From Arenibacter sp. ARW7G5Y1 (GTDB lineage Bacteria > Bacteroidota > Bacteroidia > Flavobacteriales > Flavobacteriaceae): a stretch of DNA of 64,000 nucleotides. The stretch spans positions 186,001 to 250,000 of the forward strand of contig NZ_QJJZ01000002.1 in assembly GCF_003201775.1 (NCBI RefSeq), written 5' to 3'. Under the pieces are notes generated by a model, which searched no databases, was not told the origin of the DNA, and saw only the letters and a list, made by a program, of their open reading frames with translations. This document shows, in pieces, positions 28,277 through 36,681 of the stretch (the stretch's first letter is position 1; each line of letters opens with the position of its first letter). The translations under genes and the position numbers were made by a program.

Positions 28277-29221
28277 ATGAACACAACTAACAATTACGCT
28301 GGCATACCAGACGAGTTTGCGCAATTGGAAAAGGCAAAGGTAGTTTTAATTCCTGTGCCTTATGATGGAACCAGTACCTGGGGAAAAGGGGCGAACAAAG
28401 GGCCAAAGGCTTTTTTGGAAGCGTCGGAAAATATGGAATTGTATGATATAGAAACCGATACGGAAGTCTATCAGCAAGGGATATATTTGGCGAATTCCAT
28501 AGATGAGGACAGTTCTCCGGAGGCTATGGTCAATGAGGTACACAGGGTTACCAAGGAGTATATAAAACGCAATAAGTTCGTTACCCTTTTCGGAGGCGAA
28601 CATTCTATCTCCATAGGTACCATTAGGGCTTTTAATGAGTGTTTTGATAACCTTACCGTGTTGCATATAGATGCACATGCAGATTTAAGGAAATCATACG
28701 ATGGCAGTAAATTCAATCACGCCTGTGCTGTTCATGAGGCAAGTCAGACCACCAACCTTGTTCAAGTTGGGATACGTAGTATGGATGCCATTGAAAAAAC
28801 CTTTATGGATGAGGAAAAAACTTTTTTTGCCCATGATATGGTTAACGATGAATATTGGACAGATAAGGTAATAGATCTAATGACGGACAATGTCTTTATA
28901 ACTTTTGACCTGGACGCATTGGACCCATCCATTATGCCGTCTACCGGCACTCCGGAGCCAGGGGGGCTGTTTTACTATGAGACCTTGGAGTTTCTAAAGC
29001 AGGTGTTTGAGGATAAAAATGTGGTAGGATTTGATATTGTTGAACTTTGTCCCAATAATACGGATAAATCTTCCGATTTCCTTGCGGCCAAATTATATTA
29101 TAAAATGCTGAGCTATAAGTTTATGAGCGAGGCAGTAGGGGATGAATACGACAATACGTATGACGTTGATTCCAAAGTGGGAGGCAATAACATTTTAAAA
29201 TTCGACGATGACGAAGACTAA
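28277..29221 (+). CDS. speB: Agmatinase (ureohydrolase)
   Basis: 314 residues. The binuclear manganese ligands of the arginase/agmatinase family are all visible: GGEHSISIG, HIDAHADLR near residue 130, and TFDLDALDPSIMPSTGTPEPGG near 215. It converts agmatine to putrescine and urea. Its last 14 bp overlap the start of the deoxyhypusine-synthase-like gene. Confidence 0.92.
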   Translation: MNTTNNYAGIPDEFAQLEKAKVVLIPVPYDGTSTWGKGANKGPKAFLEASENMELYDIETDTEVYQQGIYLANSIDEDSSPEAMVNEVHRVTKEYIKRNKFVTLFGGEHSISIGTIRAFNECFDNLTVLHIDAHADLRKSYDGSKFNHACAVHEASQTTNLVQVGIRSMDAIEKTFMDEEKTFFAHDMVNDEYWTDKVIDLMTDNVFITFDLDALDPSIMPSTGTPEPGGLFYYETLEFLKQVFEDKNVVGFDIVELCPNNTDKSSDFLAAKLYYKMLSYKFMSEAVGDEYDNTYDVDSKVGGNNILKFDDDED

Positions 29222-30185
29222 AGGGGAAATTTCCAATTTTATTGAAAAGTATTATTTACATTTTAATGCGGCCGCTTTGGTGGATGCTGCAAAGGGATAT
29301 GAAGACCAGCTAAAGCAGGGGTCCAAAATGTTGGTTTCCCTGGCGGGAGCCATGAGTACAGCAGAATTGGGAAAAATATTTGCCGAGGTTATCCGGCAGG
29401 ATAAGGTGCATATCGTTTCCTGTACAGGTGCCAATTTGGAAGAGGATATCATGAATTTGGTGGCCCATTCGCATTATAAGCGTGTGCCCAATTACCGAGA
29501 TCTAACCCCTCAGGACGAGTGGGATCTATTGGAGAAGGGCTTAAACAGGGTAACGGATACCTGTATCCCGGAGCATGAGGCATTCCGAAGACTGCAAAAG
29601 CATATTTTTGAAATTTGGAAAAAAGCAGAGGACGCCGGAGAAAGATATTTGCCACATGAGTTTATGTACAAATTGTTGCTTTCCGGGGTTTTGGAAGAAT
29701 ATTACGAGATAGATATCAAGGACTCGTGGATGTATGCCGCTGCTGAAAAGAATCTGCCCATAGTTTGCCCAGGTTGGGAGGACAGTACCATGGGGAATAT
29801 CTTTGCCTCTTACGTGGTAAAAGGGGAGTTAAAGGCCAGTACTATGAAGTCTGGGATTGAATATATGACCTTTCTGGCAGATTGGTATACCGCCAATTCT
29901 GAAAAAGGGATCGGATTTTTTCAGATTGGTGGTGGCATTGCGGGAGATTTCCCAATCTGCGTGGTGCCTATGTTGTACCAAGACCTTGAAAGGACCGATA
30001 CACCGTTTTGGAGTTATTTCTGCCAAATAAGTGACTCTACCACAAGTTATGGTTCCTACTCGGGTGCTGTGCCAAATGAGAAAATTACCTGGGGAAAATT
30101 GGATATAAACACCCCTAAGTTTATTATTGAAAGTGATGCAACCATTGTTGCGCCCTTAATTTTTGCATACCTATTAGACATGTAG
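29208..30185 (+). CDS. Deoxyhypusine-synthase-like protein, possibly homospermidine-forming
   Basis: 325 residues. Family marks: SLAGAMSTAELGKIF near the NAD site, VSCTGANLEEDIMN, PIVCPGWEDSTMGNIFASYV, QIGGGIAGDFPIC, and the active-site lysine K297 in EKITWGKLDIN. In eukaryotes and archaea this fold modifies eIF5A with spermidine; bacteria have no eIF5A, and some homologues are thought to make homospermidine from putrescine instead. The position right after a putrescine-making enzyme, with a 14-bp overlap, supports the latter. Activity is inferred from context. Confidence 0.9.
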   Translation: MTKTKGEISNFIEKYYLHFNAAALVDAAKGYEDQLKQGSKMLVSLAGAMSTAELGKIFAEVIRQDKVHIVSCTGANLEEDIMNLVAHSHYKRVPNYRDLTPQDEWDLLEKGLNRVTDTCIPEHEAFRRLQKHIFEIWKKAEDAGERYLPHEFMYKLLLSGVLEEYYEIDIKDSWMYAAAEKNLPIVCPGWEDSTMGNIFASYVVKGELKASTMKSGIEYMTFLADWYTANSEKGIGFFQIGGGIAGDFPICVVPMLYQDLERTDTPFWSYFCQISDSTTSYGSYSGAVPNEKITWGKLDINTPKFIIESDATIVAPLIFAYLLDM

Positions 30186-30188
30186 TAT

Positions 30189-30503
30189 ATGGACAATTTA
30201 AAAAGAGTTATTGTAGACTTTAAAAAACTTACTCCTGAAGTTTTGAAACTTTTGGTTGAGAAGTATCCAGATGGGTACGACGATCTTAATATCATCTCCT
30301 TCAAGAATGCACAAGGGGAGCGTATTGAGGCCGTTGAGGTAACCACCGAGGATACCAAATACCTGGTTAAGATTAGCGCCAAGTTGGAAAAAACAATGGC
30401 CAATTACGATGAGGACGATTATGAGGATTTTGATGATGACGATCCAGAGGCCATTCCAGATGTGGATTTGGAAGGAGTAGAGGGAGAGGATGACGATGAT
30501 TAA
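30189..30503 (+). CDS. Small acidic protein, conserved in flavobacteria
   Basis: 104 residues beginning 3 bp after the previous stop. The first 70 residues are ordered (VDFKKLTPEVLKLLVEKYPDGYDD). The C-terminal 35 are almost all aspartate and glutamate (DEDDYEDFDDDDPE, GEDDDD). A nucleic-acid-mimic or ribosome-associated role is possible, but nothing in the sequence proves it. It lies between the polyamine genes and the RMD1-like gene. Confidence 0.75.
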   Translation: MDNLKRVIVDFKKLTPEVLKLLVEKYPDGYDDLNIISFKNAQGERIEAVEVTTEDTKYLVKISAKLEKTMANYDEDDYEDFDDDDPEAIPDVDLEGVEGEDDDD

Positions 30504-30506
30504 CCA

Positions 30507-31289
30507 ATGATGTTTGAGGTTGTTGCCGTTCATATAGCATCTTCGATCAATATTAGGCAATGCAAATCCCAATTGCCATTGGAAATATTGTTTTCGGACA
30601 GTGATGAACTCTATTTGAAAAATGGCGAAAAAAAATTCGTTTATATCTTTCAATACGGTCTAATATCCTTTTTTAATCATTCCGAGGATGAAAAATCGAA
30701 GATTCTAGACGCTCTATCCACCATTACCAAAGAGAAAAATACTCCCCAATTTACAGAAACAATGCAAGTAGAAATAATCGAAGGCCACCAAAAGGTGGCT
30801 TTCGATAAAGTAATCTTGCCCAGTTTTGATGCCGAGTTTATTAGATTGGTAATGTTGAATACTTCCCAATCGGTGGCCTTGGACCAATATTCTGAAATTA
30901 CACAGCAGTTATTGGAGGAAACCAATGAACATACCCAATATTTGGAAAAGAAGGGAAGGCTCAATATTTCGGGCATCAAGCTCAGGCGGTTTATAGGGAA
31001 GGTATTGAATATTAAAAATCAGATATCTGAAAACCTGTATATTTTTGATGAGCCGGACAGTACTTGGGAAAATGAGCAGCTGAACAGATTAAACCTGGAA
31101 CTAAAGCAAACTTTTGACCTAAAGATCAGGTACAGGAATATACACGAACAATTGGGGATCATTAAGGAAAACCTAGAGCTTTTTAAAGATATCTGGGACC
31201 ATAGGGAAAGCAGTAGGTTGGAGTGGGTCATTATTATTCTGATCCTGGTAGAAGTTTTGGATCTTTTTGTATTTAGATTGTTGAGGTAA
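30507..31289 (+). CDS. RMD1/YagE-family (DUF155) membrane-anchored protein
   Basis: 260 residues. The N-terminal globular part (KKFVYIFQYGLISFFNHSEDEK) leads to a helical middle (LSTITKEKN onwards, RNIHEQLGIIKENLELFKDIWDHRESSRLEW) and a C-terminal membrane segment (VIIILILVEVLDLFVFRLL), the classic DUF155 layout. Yeast members act in mitochondria; the bacterial role is unknown. It begins 3 bp after the acidic-protein gene, so the whole run 26799-31289 is probably one operon. Confidence 0.85.
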   Translation: MMFEVVAVHIASSINIRQCKSQLPLEILFSDSDELYLKNGEKKFVYIFQYGLISFFNHSEDEKSKILDALSTITKEKNTPQFTETMQVEIIEGHQKVAFDKVILPSFDAEFIRLVMLNTSQSVALDQYSEITQQLLEETNEHTQYLEKKGRLNISGIKLRRFIGKVLNIKNQISENLYIFDEPDSTWENEQLNRLNLELKQTFDLKIRYRNIHEQLGIIKENLELFKDIWDHRESSRLEWVIIILILVEVLDLFVFRLLR

Positions 31290-31468
31290 ATTGTAATTGA
31301 TCTTTTTACTACCTTAGTTAAAGCATCAAGATTAAAATGGGCGCATTATACTTGGCCTAAATAATTCTTGAAACCTCACGATGATAATTGGGAGGGGATA
31401 TGTAAGGCGAATTGCACCCGATAAAGGTGTCGGGAAACCCTCATTTAATAAGAATTAAATATAAGCAG

Positions 31469-31885
31469 ATGAAAAATGCACCCTTCCACATGTCATTGCC
31501 TTGTCTAAGTATAAGCAAAACAGAGGATTTCTATGTAGACGTTATCGGTGCCGAATTGGGAAGACACTCTTCCCGATGGCTGGATATCAATTTGTTTGGA
31601 AATCAGATTACCTTCACTAAAGCCGGTAATTTTAATTTTACATTTAAGACTTATAAGTTTGAAGATACAGTATTGCCTTCTTTTCACTTTGGAGTAATAG
31701 TGGATGAAAGCACTTGGGATAATTTGTATGCCAAATTAACAAAGTCGCATTACGATCTTACGACCGAAGTAGTTTTTTTAAAGGACAAGGTAGGCGAGCA
31801 CAAGTCTTTTTTTATTCAGGATCCCAATGGTCATATGATAGAATTTAAATGTTTTAAAAAGCAGAAAGAAGTATTTTTATCCTGA
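31469..31885 (+). CDS. VOC-superfamily protein (glyoxalase/dioxygenase fold)
   Basis: 138 residues from the ATG at 31469; an in-frame TTG 57 bp earlier adds a non-conserved tail. Beta-alpha-beta-beta-beta halves can be seen (PFHMSLPCLSISKTEDFYVD, FHFGVIVDESTWDNLYAKL, SFFIQDPNGHMIEFK), with the metal-type glutamate in MIEFK. Single gene between two unrelated neighbours; substrate unknown. Confidence 0.8.
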   Translation: MKNAPFHMSLPCLSISKTEDFYVDVIGAELGRHSSRWLDINLFGNQITFTKAGNFNFTFKTYKFEDTVLPSFHFGVIVDESTWDNLYAKLTKSHYDLTTEVVFLKDKVGEHKSFFIQDPNGHMIEFKCFKKQKEVFLS

Positions 31886-32005
31886 TATTTAGGATTTTAG
31901 CCAAAATATACTGCTGTTTAATAATTTAATAATCATTTATTTTTGATTCCCGGGGGTCAAGGGTTTTATTTTGCAATTAATTAAAAAGAAAATATAGAAA
32001 TAGAA

Positions 32006-33382
32006 ATGAAGTATAAGGACCTGGATATTATTGGTAGCGAGGAATGGTGTGTATTTGAGGATTTGGAGATTCCCGCTATAAAGGCTAGGGTAGATTCCGG
32101 GGCAAAAACCTCCTCCATACAGGCAAATAATATAAAAGTGTTTACCAAAGGGGCCCATGAATGGGTAAAGTTCGAGGTTAATCCCCTTCAGGACAATAGG
32201 GGTATCAATATAGATTGCAAGGCACGTTTGGTAGACCGTAGAACAGTAAAGAGTTCTTCGGGGATATCGGAGGAACGGTATGTTATAAGGACCCCTGTAC
32301 GTGTTGGCAGTCTTGTATTTGAGATAGAACTCACCTTGGCCAATAGGGATACTATGGAATATCGTATGCTTTTGGGAAGGGAGGCGCTCAATGAACGTTT
32401 TGTGGTAAACCCAGCCGTAAGTTTCACTATGGGGGAGTTTACAGCAGCAGAAATAAGCCAAAAATATGCTTCCCATTTTAAAGAAAAAACAGGGCTTAAA
32501 ATTGCATTGTTGGCCAGTAACCCATTATTGTATAGCAACAAGAGAATAATGGAAGCCGGTGAGGCTTTGGGCCACGATATGGTGTTTTTAAATGTGGAGC
32601 ATGCCTATATGAAATTGGATGCCAATTCCCCAGAGATAAGATATAGGGGTGGGAACATATTAAATGAGTTCGATGCCATTATACCCAGGATAAAACCGGC
32701 GGTTACCTTTTACGGTTGTGCTTTGATAAGGCAATTCGACAATCTTGGGGTGTACTGTTTAAATTCGGCGGAAGCCATAACCCAATCCAGGGACAAATTG
32801 TTCGCATCCCAATTATTTTCCAAAAACGACATACATATCCCCATTACCGGATTTGCCAAATCTCCCATGGATACCAAAGATCTTATCAGGATGGTCAATG
32901 GGGCACCTTTGATTATAAAATTATTGGAAAGTACCCAAGGCAAGGGAGTGGTACTGGCAGAAACAAACAAGGCGGCAGAAAGTGTTATCAATGCCTTTAA
33001 AAGTGTGCAGACCAATATTTTGGTGCAAGAGTTCATAAAAGAGGCAAACGGCCAGGATATACGCTGTTTTGTGGTAAATGGAAAAGTTGTGGCCTCAATA
33101 CAGCGGCAAGCTGAAAAGGGTGAGTTCCGTGCAAATCTGCACCAAGGCGGGAAGGCATCCATTATAAGAATTACTTCCGAAGAAAGGAAGTTGGCCGTAA
33201 AGGCGGCCAAAGTTTTAAACCTAGCCGTTGCCGGAGTGGATATTATCCGTTCCAACAAAGGACCTTTACTACTTGAAGTTAATTCATCGCCAGGTTTGGA
33301 GGGTATTGAAAATGCTACTGGAAAGGATATTGCCAATATTATGATCCGGGCAATAGAGAGTAAGATTAAATTTAATGGTTAG
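32006..33382 (+). CDS. RimK-family ATP-grasp ligase fused to RimB-type protease-like domain
   Basis: 458 residues. Residues about 1-150 are the retropepsin-like domain ([15 protein letters not shown] with the DSG motif, and [14 protein letters not shown]). Residues about 165-458 are an ATP-grasp ligase like RimK ([18 protein letters not shown]-binding [17 protein letters not shown], and [18 protein letters not shown]). RimK adds glutamates to ribosomal protein S6; the partner domain may trim or oppose this. The two-domain fusion is common in flavobacteria. Confidence 0.92.
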   Translation: MKYKDLDIIGSEEWCVFEDLEIPAIKARVDSGAKTSSIQANNIKVFTKGAHEWVKFEVNPLQDNRGINIDCKARLVDRRTVKSSSGISEERYVIRTPVRVGSLVFEIELTLANRDTMEYRMLLGREALNERFVVNPAVSFTMGEFTAAEISQKYASHFKEKTGLKIALLASNPLLYSNKRIMEAGEALGHDMVFLNVEHAYMKLDANSPEIRYRGGNILNEFDAIIPRIKPAVTFYGCALIRQFDNLGVYCLNSAEAITQSRDKLFASQLFSKNDIHIPITGFAKSPMDTKDLIRMVNGAPLIIKLLESTQGKGVVLAETNKAAESVINAFKSVQTNILVQEFIKEANGQDIRCFVVNGKVVASIQRQAEKGEFRANLHQGGKASIIRITSEERKLAVKAAKVLNLAVAGVDIIRSNKGPLLLEVNSSPGLEGIENATGKDIANIMIRAIESKIKFNG

Positions 33383-33462
33383 TAGCTGATTTTTGAATTA
33401 AAACCTAGTTAAATATAAATGCTGCAGAAGCTGGCGTTTATTAAAATTTGTACCTTCGCCCT

Positions 33463-33957
33463 ATGGGAAGAATATTGCTTTACGTCATTGTTTTTATTTT
33501 GTTGGGCTCTTGTAAACAGCAGGTAGCCATAGAGGCCACGGAAGATAAGGCAGATGTCTTTTTCAGTGTGGATTCGCTCCCCAAGCCCAAAGAAATTAAT
33601 GCAGAGGCCATGGCACTTATAAAAGAGTGGCAGGAGTTCAATGTCTTGGAAACCACTTTTGAATCGTTGTATCGCGTGGCGAATAGGGAGGATTTGGAAT
33701 TGGTCATTGAAGATTTGATCGAGAAGCAAAAAACACTGGAAGCATCTACCTATCCCGTATTATTTGACAAGCCACAGATTAAAAGCAGACAAAAGGTATT
33801 TAAGACCTATATTCTTAAAACAAAGGGGAATTTGGAGTATAGGGTTGGAACCAAAGCTTCTACCATAGAAATGATAGACGCCTATAATGCATTTAGGAAC
33901 CAGTTCAATGTTATCGTTAATAGCCAGTTGGACACTATTTTGATTTTAAGTGAGTAG
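33463..33957 (+). CDS. Small lipoprotein of unknown function
   Basis: 164 residues from the ATG at 33463, with a TACCTTCG -7-like element 5 bp upstream. A lipoprotein signal is clear (ILLYVIVFILLGSC). The mature part is helical and charged (AEAMALIKEWQEFNVLETTF). No family recognised. Its last 8 bp overlap the next gene. Confidence 0.7.
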   Translation: MGRILLYVIVFILLGSCKQQVAIEATEDKADVFFSVDSLPKPKEINAEAMALIKEWQEFNVLETTFESLYRVANREDLELVIEDLIEKQKTLEASTYPVLFDKPQIKSRQKVFKTYILKTKGNLEYRVGTKASTIEMIDAYNAFRNQFNVIVNSQLDTILILSE

Positions 33958-34450
33958 GACCCTGTTGTTTATATCGATGATCCTTATGACCTTTCAGATG
34001 AGGTCCCAAATGCAAGGGGATAAAATGGAAATAGGGAACATTTTTGATGCCTGGCACAGAGCGGCGGGAAGTGCCGATTTTGATGCCTACTTTAATTTAA
34101 TGACTTCCGATGCTGTGTTTATTGGAACCGATGCTTCCGAAAATTGGCAAATCGAAGAATTTAAGGCCTATGCAAAGCCTCATTTTGATAGGGGTAAGGC
34201 TTGGAACTTTAAAGCTGTGGAGAGACAAGTGTATATTGATACGGAAGGGAACTATGCATGGTTCGACGAATTATTGGATACCCAAATGAAACTATGTAGG
34301 GGTTCCGGGGTACTTAGGAAAGAGTCCGGGGAGTGGAAAATAGCCCACTATGTTCTGTCTCTTGTGATTCCCAATGAAAATGTTTCCGAGATAATCCTGA
34401 TGAAACAGGAAAAGGATGATAGTATTATCAAAGATTTGACAAGGCAATAA
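33950..34450 (+). CDS. Secreted NTF2-like (SnoaL) fold protein
   Basis: 166 residues starting at a GTG that overlaps the previous stop (an ATG at 33977 is the alternative). A short signal peptide is likely. The body is an NTF2/SnoaL-like fold: FDAWHRAAGSADFDAYFNLM, DAVFIGTDASENWQIEEFKA, GNYAWFDELLDTQ, and the closing strand GEWKIAHYVLSL. It is probably co-expressed with the lipoprotein gene before it. Ligand unknown. Confidence 0.82.
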   Translation: MSRTLLFISMILMTFQMRSQMQGDKMEIGNIFDAWHRAAGSADFDAYFNLMTSDAVFIGTDASENWQIEEFKAYAKPHFDRGKAWNFKAVERQVYIDTEGNYAWFDELLDTQMKLCRGSGVLRKESGEWKIAHYVLSLVIPNENVSEIILMKQEKDDSIIKDLTRQ

Positions 34451-34458
34451 ACTGAAAA

Positions 34459-34497
34459 GCATAAAAAAACCACTGCTGAACAGTGGTTTTTTTATGC
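34459..34497. terminator. Strong bidirectional terminator
   Basis: A 17-bp perfect stem, with an ACCACTG/CAGTGGT core flanked by A and T runs and a CTGAA loop. It lies between the convergent genes ending at 34450 and 34528. Confidence 0.9.
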
Positions 34498-34527
34498 TCC
34501 ATTGCAATCGGTACGGAAATTGCTGGA

Positions 34528-35238
34528 CTATTCCTTAGTTTCGGTTTCCTTATTCTCTAGTTTGTCTTTCCTAGACTGTAAAGCTTGTCTACTTAGACTG
34601 GCCAAATTAAAATTGGGGTCTATTTTTAAAGCTTCATCAATGGTAGCCAAAGCACCATCTATATTGCTCTGATCCTTATTGAATTCTACCAGGGCCTTCA
34701 GGTGGATAAATGCGGCCTTTAAAGAAACTTCGTATGGTTGTTGCCTTTCATAAAAGGCATATTTCATATCGTCTTTTGCATTGGCAATCCCAAACTCAAT
34801 ATTGGCAGCTGCACCTTCATTGTCACCGGTCTGAATTTTTAGATCTGCCAATTCGTATGCCAAATACGGATTTGGTTCCCTTTTATTAAGAATTTCAAAC
34901 TGTTCCAAAGCCCTTTTTGGTTGGTTCAAGGCCTTTAAAGAAATGGCTTTTACCTGTACGGCCAAATCCGAGTCCGATTCGTTTTTTTCAATTCCAATCG
35001 TGTTTAACGCTTGTAAATGCTGATTGTCCGTGGTATAAATGTACGCCAAGGTGTCCTTGCGCTCTTTACTGGGTGCAAGTATGTTTAAGTGGGTAATGGC
35101 GCTAATAACTCCATTGATATCCCCCTGTTGTCTCATTTGGTCATAATAGGCCTCATAATGCTTGAGCAACTCACTTTTTGTCTGTGAATTTGCCGTAAAT
35201 CCTACCATTACTAGGAGGATCAGTACTATTTTCTTCAT
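34528..35238 (-). CDS. Secreted TPR-like protein
   Basis: 236 residues with a signal peptide (VLILLVMVGFTANSQ). Helical repeats with TPR spacing follow (ALNQPKRALEQFEILNKREPNPYLAYELADLKI, then ALATIDEALKIDPNFNLASL). A TAGTTTTG -7 element is visible at 35259-35266 on the same strand. Probably a periplasmic or surface scaffold; partner unknown. Confidence 0.8.
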   Translation of the reverse strand: MKKIVLILLVMVGFTANSQTKSELLKHYEAYYDQMRQQGDINGVISAITHLNILAPSKERKDTLAYIYTTDNQHLQALNTIGIEKNESDSDLAVQVKAISLKALNQPKRALEQFEILNKREPNPYLAYELADLKIQTGDNEGAAANIEFGIANAKDDMKYAFYERQQPYEVSLKAAFIHLKALVEFNKDQSNIDGALATIDEALKIDPNFNLASLSRQALQSRKDKLENKETETKE

Positions 35239-35320
35239 TGTTCTAATTTTTGGTGTGCCAAAACTAGTAAATTATTTCTAACCATTTGTTAAGGAATGTC
35301 TTAAACCTTGGATAGCTAAC

Positions 35321-35350
35321 AAAAAAGGATGCCATTCGGCATCCTTTTTT
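35321..35350 (-). terminator. Terminator of the gene at 35375-35749
   Basis: A 13-bp stem (AAAAAAGGATGCC / GGCATCCTTTTTT) with an ATTC loop, placed 25 bp after the leftward gene. Confidence 0.85.
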
Positions 35351-35374
35351 ATAATATGGTTGGGTTGGTCCTTC

Positions 35375-35749
35375 TTAAACAACGGTGAGCGTAACATTCC
35401 TGTTTTCGTAAGCCCGAATAAGTCTTGCATAAAATGCAATACTCACATTGTCCTTGTCCAAACTGGAACTTAAAAATTCCTTTAAATTCTTAAAAAGAAA
35501 ATTTGCCCTAAGAATAGGTAGGGTAGAATTCACTTTTTTTGGGTCATAACAGCTGTCGTCCATAACAATATCCATAATGACTCTTTTTCGGTGGTAATCT
35601 ATGGATACATCTGCAGCATTGTAATATTTTTTTAATATGGCAACATGCAGATTTTGAAATTTTTGGGACATTTTGCTTTTGGAGCAGCTTTTGGAAATTA
35701 AGTTTTCAATTTCGGTAAGCACTCTTGTTTTTAGACCTGAATTTTCCAT
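35375..35749 (-). CDS. Conserved hypothetical protein
   Basis: 124 residues, no signal peptide. Mixed alpha/beta pattern (FQNLHVAILKKYYNAADVSIDYHRKRVIMDIVMD). I do not recognise the family. It has its own terminator and is probably a single-gene unit. Confidence 0.6.
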   Translation of the reverse strand: MENSGLKTRVLTEIENLISKSCSKSKMSQKFQNLHVAILKKYYNAADVSIDYHRKRVIMDIVMDDSCYDPKKVNSTLPILRANFLFKNLKEFLSSSLDKDNVSIAFYARLIRAYENRNVTLTVV

Positions 35750-35871
35750 GATAATTGTATTTATTCGTTTACTTAAAGGTACGGACTAATCGGTAAACGG
35801 TTAATAATCAAGGATGTAATTTAACCTAAAGCAGGTAACTTTGTTGTGAAAGTTCAAAATTGTGTGGTGTA

Positions 35872-36681
35872 TTAACCTACAATTGAAGTGTTAAAAGGGT
35901 AGGTTTTAACATTTAAATACTTACTTTCAATGCTTTTGTTTCCTATTTTTTCTGAATCTTGGGTGTAACTTGGGGGTAAAAGTCCTCTTTTTATAGCTTC
36001 TGAAGTATAATAAGTCTCCTTTGTTGGATGGTGGGGGTACACCCCATTTACAACTTTATTTTTCCATTTCCCATTTATGGCCATCTTGATAATTCCAATA
36101 CAGTCATTAAGATGGATTAGATTCACAGGGTCGTTGCCATTGTTAAGATTGGTTTTTCCTGCAAGATATGTTACTGGGTGCCTTGAAGGGCCAATTAGGC
36201 CCCCAAACCTTATAATGGTAGTATGCAGGAGCACGTCGTTCAAAAAAATATTTTCTGCGGCCAGAAGTTGCCTGCCCGATTCTGTTTTTGGTCGGGTAGG
36301 GGAGTCTTCTGTGACCTGTCCGGCCACATCACCATACACAGAGGTGCTGCTTATGAAAATTATCCGGTCTAAGGTGGTGTTTTTTATTTTGTGGTATAAA
36401 TGGTGCATTTTTTTAATATAGCTCTCCATGGGGCCCGAGCGCAATTTTGGGGGAACGTTTATGATCAGCAGTTCCAATTCTGCTAGAAAGCTATTGATAT
36501 CCCCTATAATCCCATTCTCTGATAGATCAATTATAAAAGGGGTGATAGTGGCTTTCTGCAAATCCTTGATTTTGGAATCAGAGGTGGTAGTGCCATATAC
36601 CGTATGTTGCCCCTCTATTAAGGATTTGGCTAGTGGCAAACCTAACCACCCACACCCTAATATGCCGATCTTTATACTCAA
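35872..36681 (-). CDS. NAD(P)-binding SDR-like epimerase (YeeZ type)
   Basis: 269 residues. It starts with a TTG: the Rossmann motif IGILGCGWLGLPLA begins at residue 5, so no later start is possible, and the TTG overlaps the upstream stop as TTGA. FISSTSVYGDVAG carries the SDR serine and tyrosine. The family resembles sugar epimerases but substrates are unknown. It is translationally coupled to the M28 peptidase gene. Confidence 0.82.
   Translation of the reverse strand: MSIKIGILGCGWLGLPLAKSLIEGQHTVYGTTTSDSKIKDLQKATITPFIIDLSENGIIGDINSFLAELELLIINVPPKLRSGPMESYIKKMHHLYHKIKNTTLDRIIFISSTSVYGDVAGQVTEDSPTRPKTESGRQLLAAENIFLNDVLLHTTIIRFGGLIGPSRHPVTYLAGKTNLNNGNDPVNLIHLNDCIGIIKMAINGKWKNKVVNGVYPHHPTKETYYTSEAIKRGLLPPSYTQDSEKIGNKSIESKYLNVKTYPFNTSIVG

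Noticed and set aside
32710-33336. 208-codon open frame opposite the RimK gene
   Set aside because: Serine- and phenylalanine-rich shadow of a well-recognised gene on the other strand.
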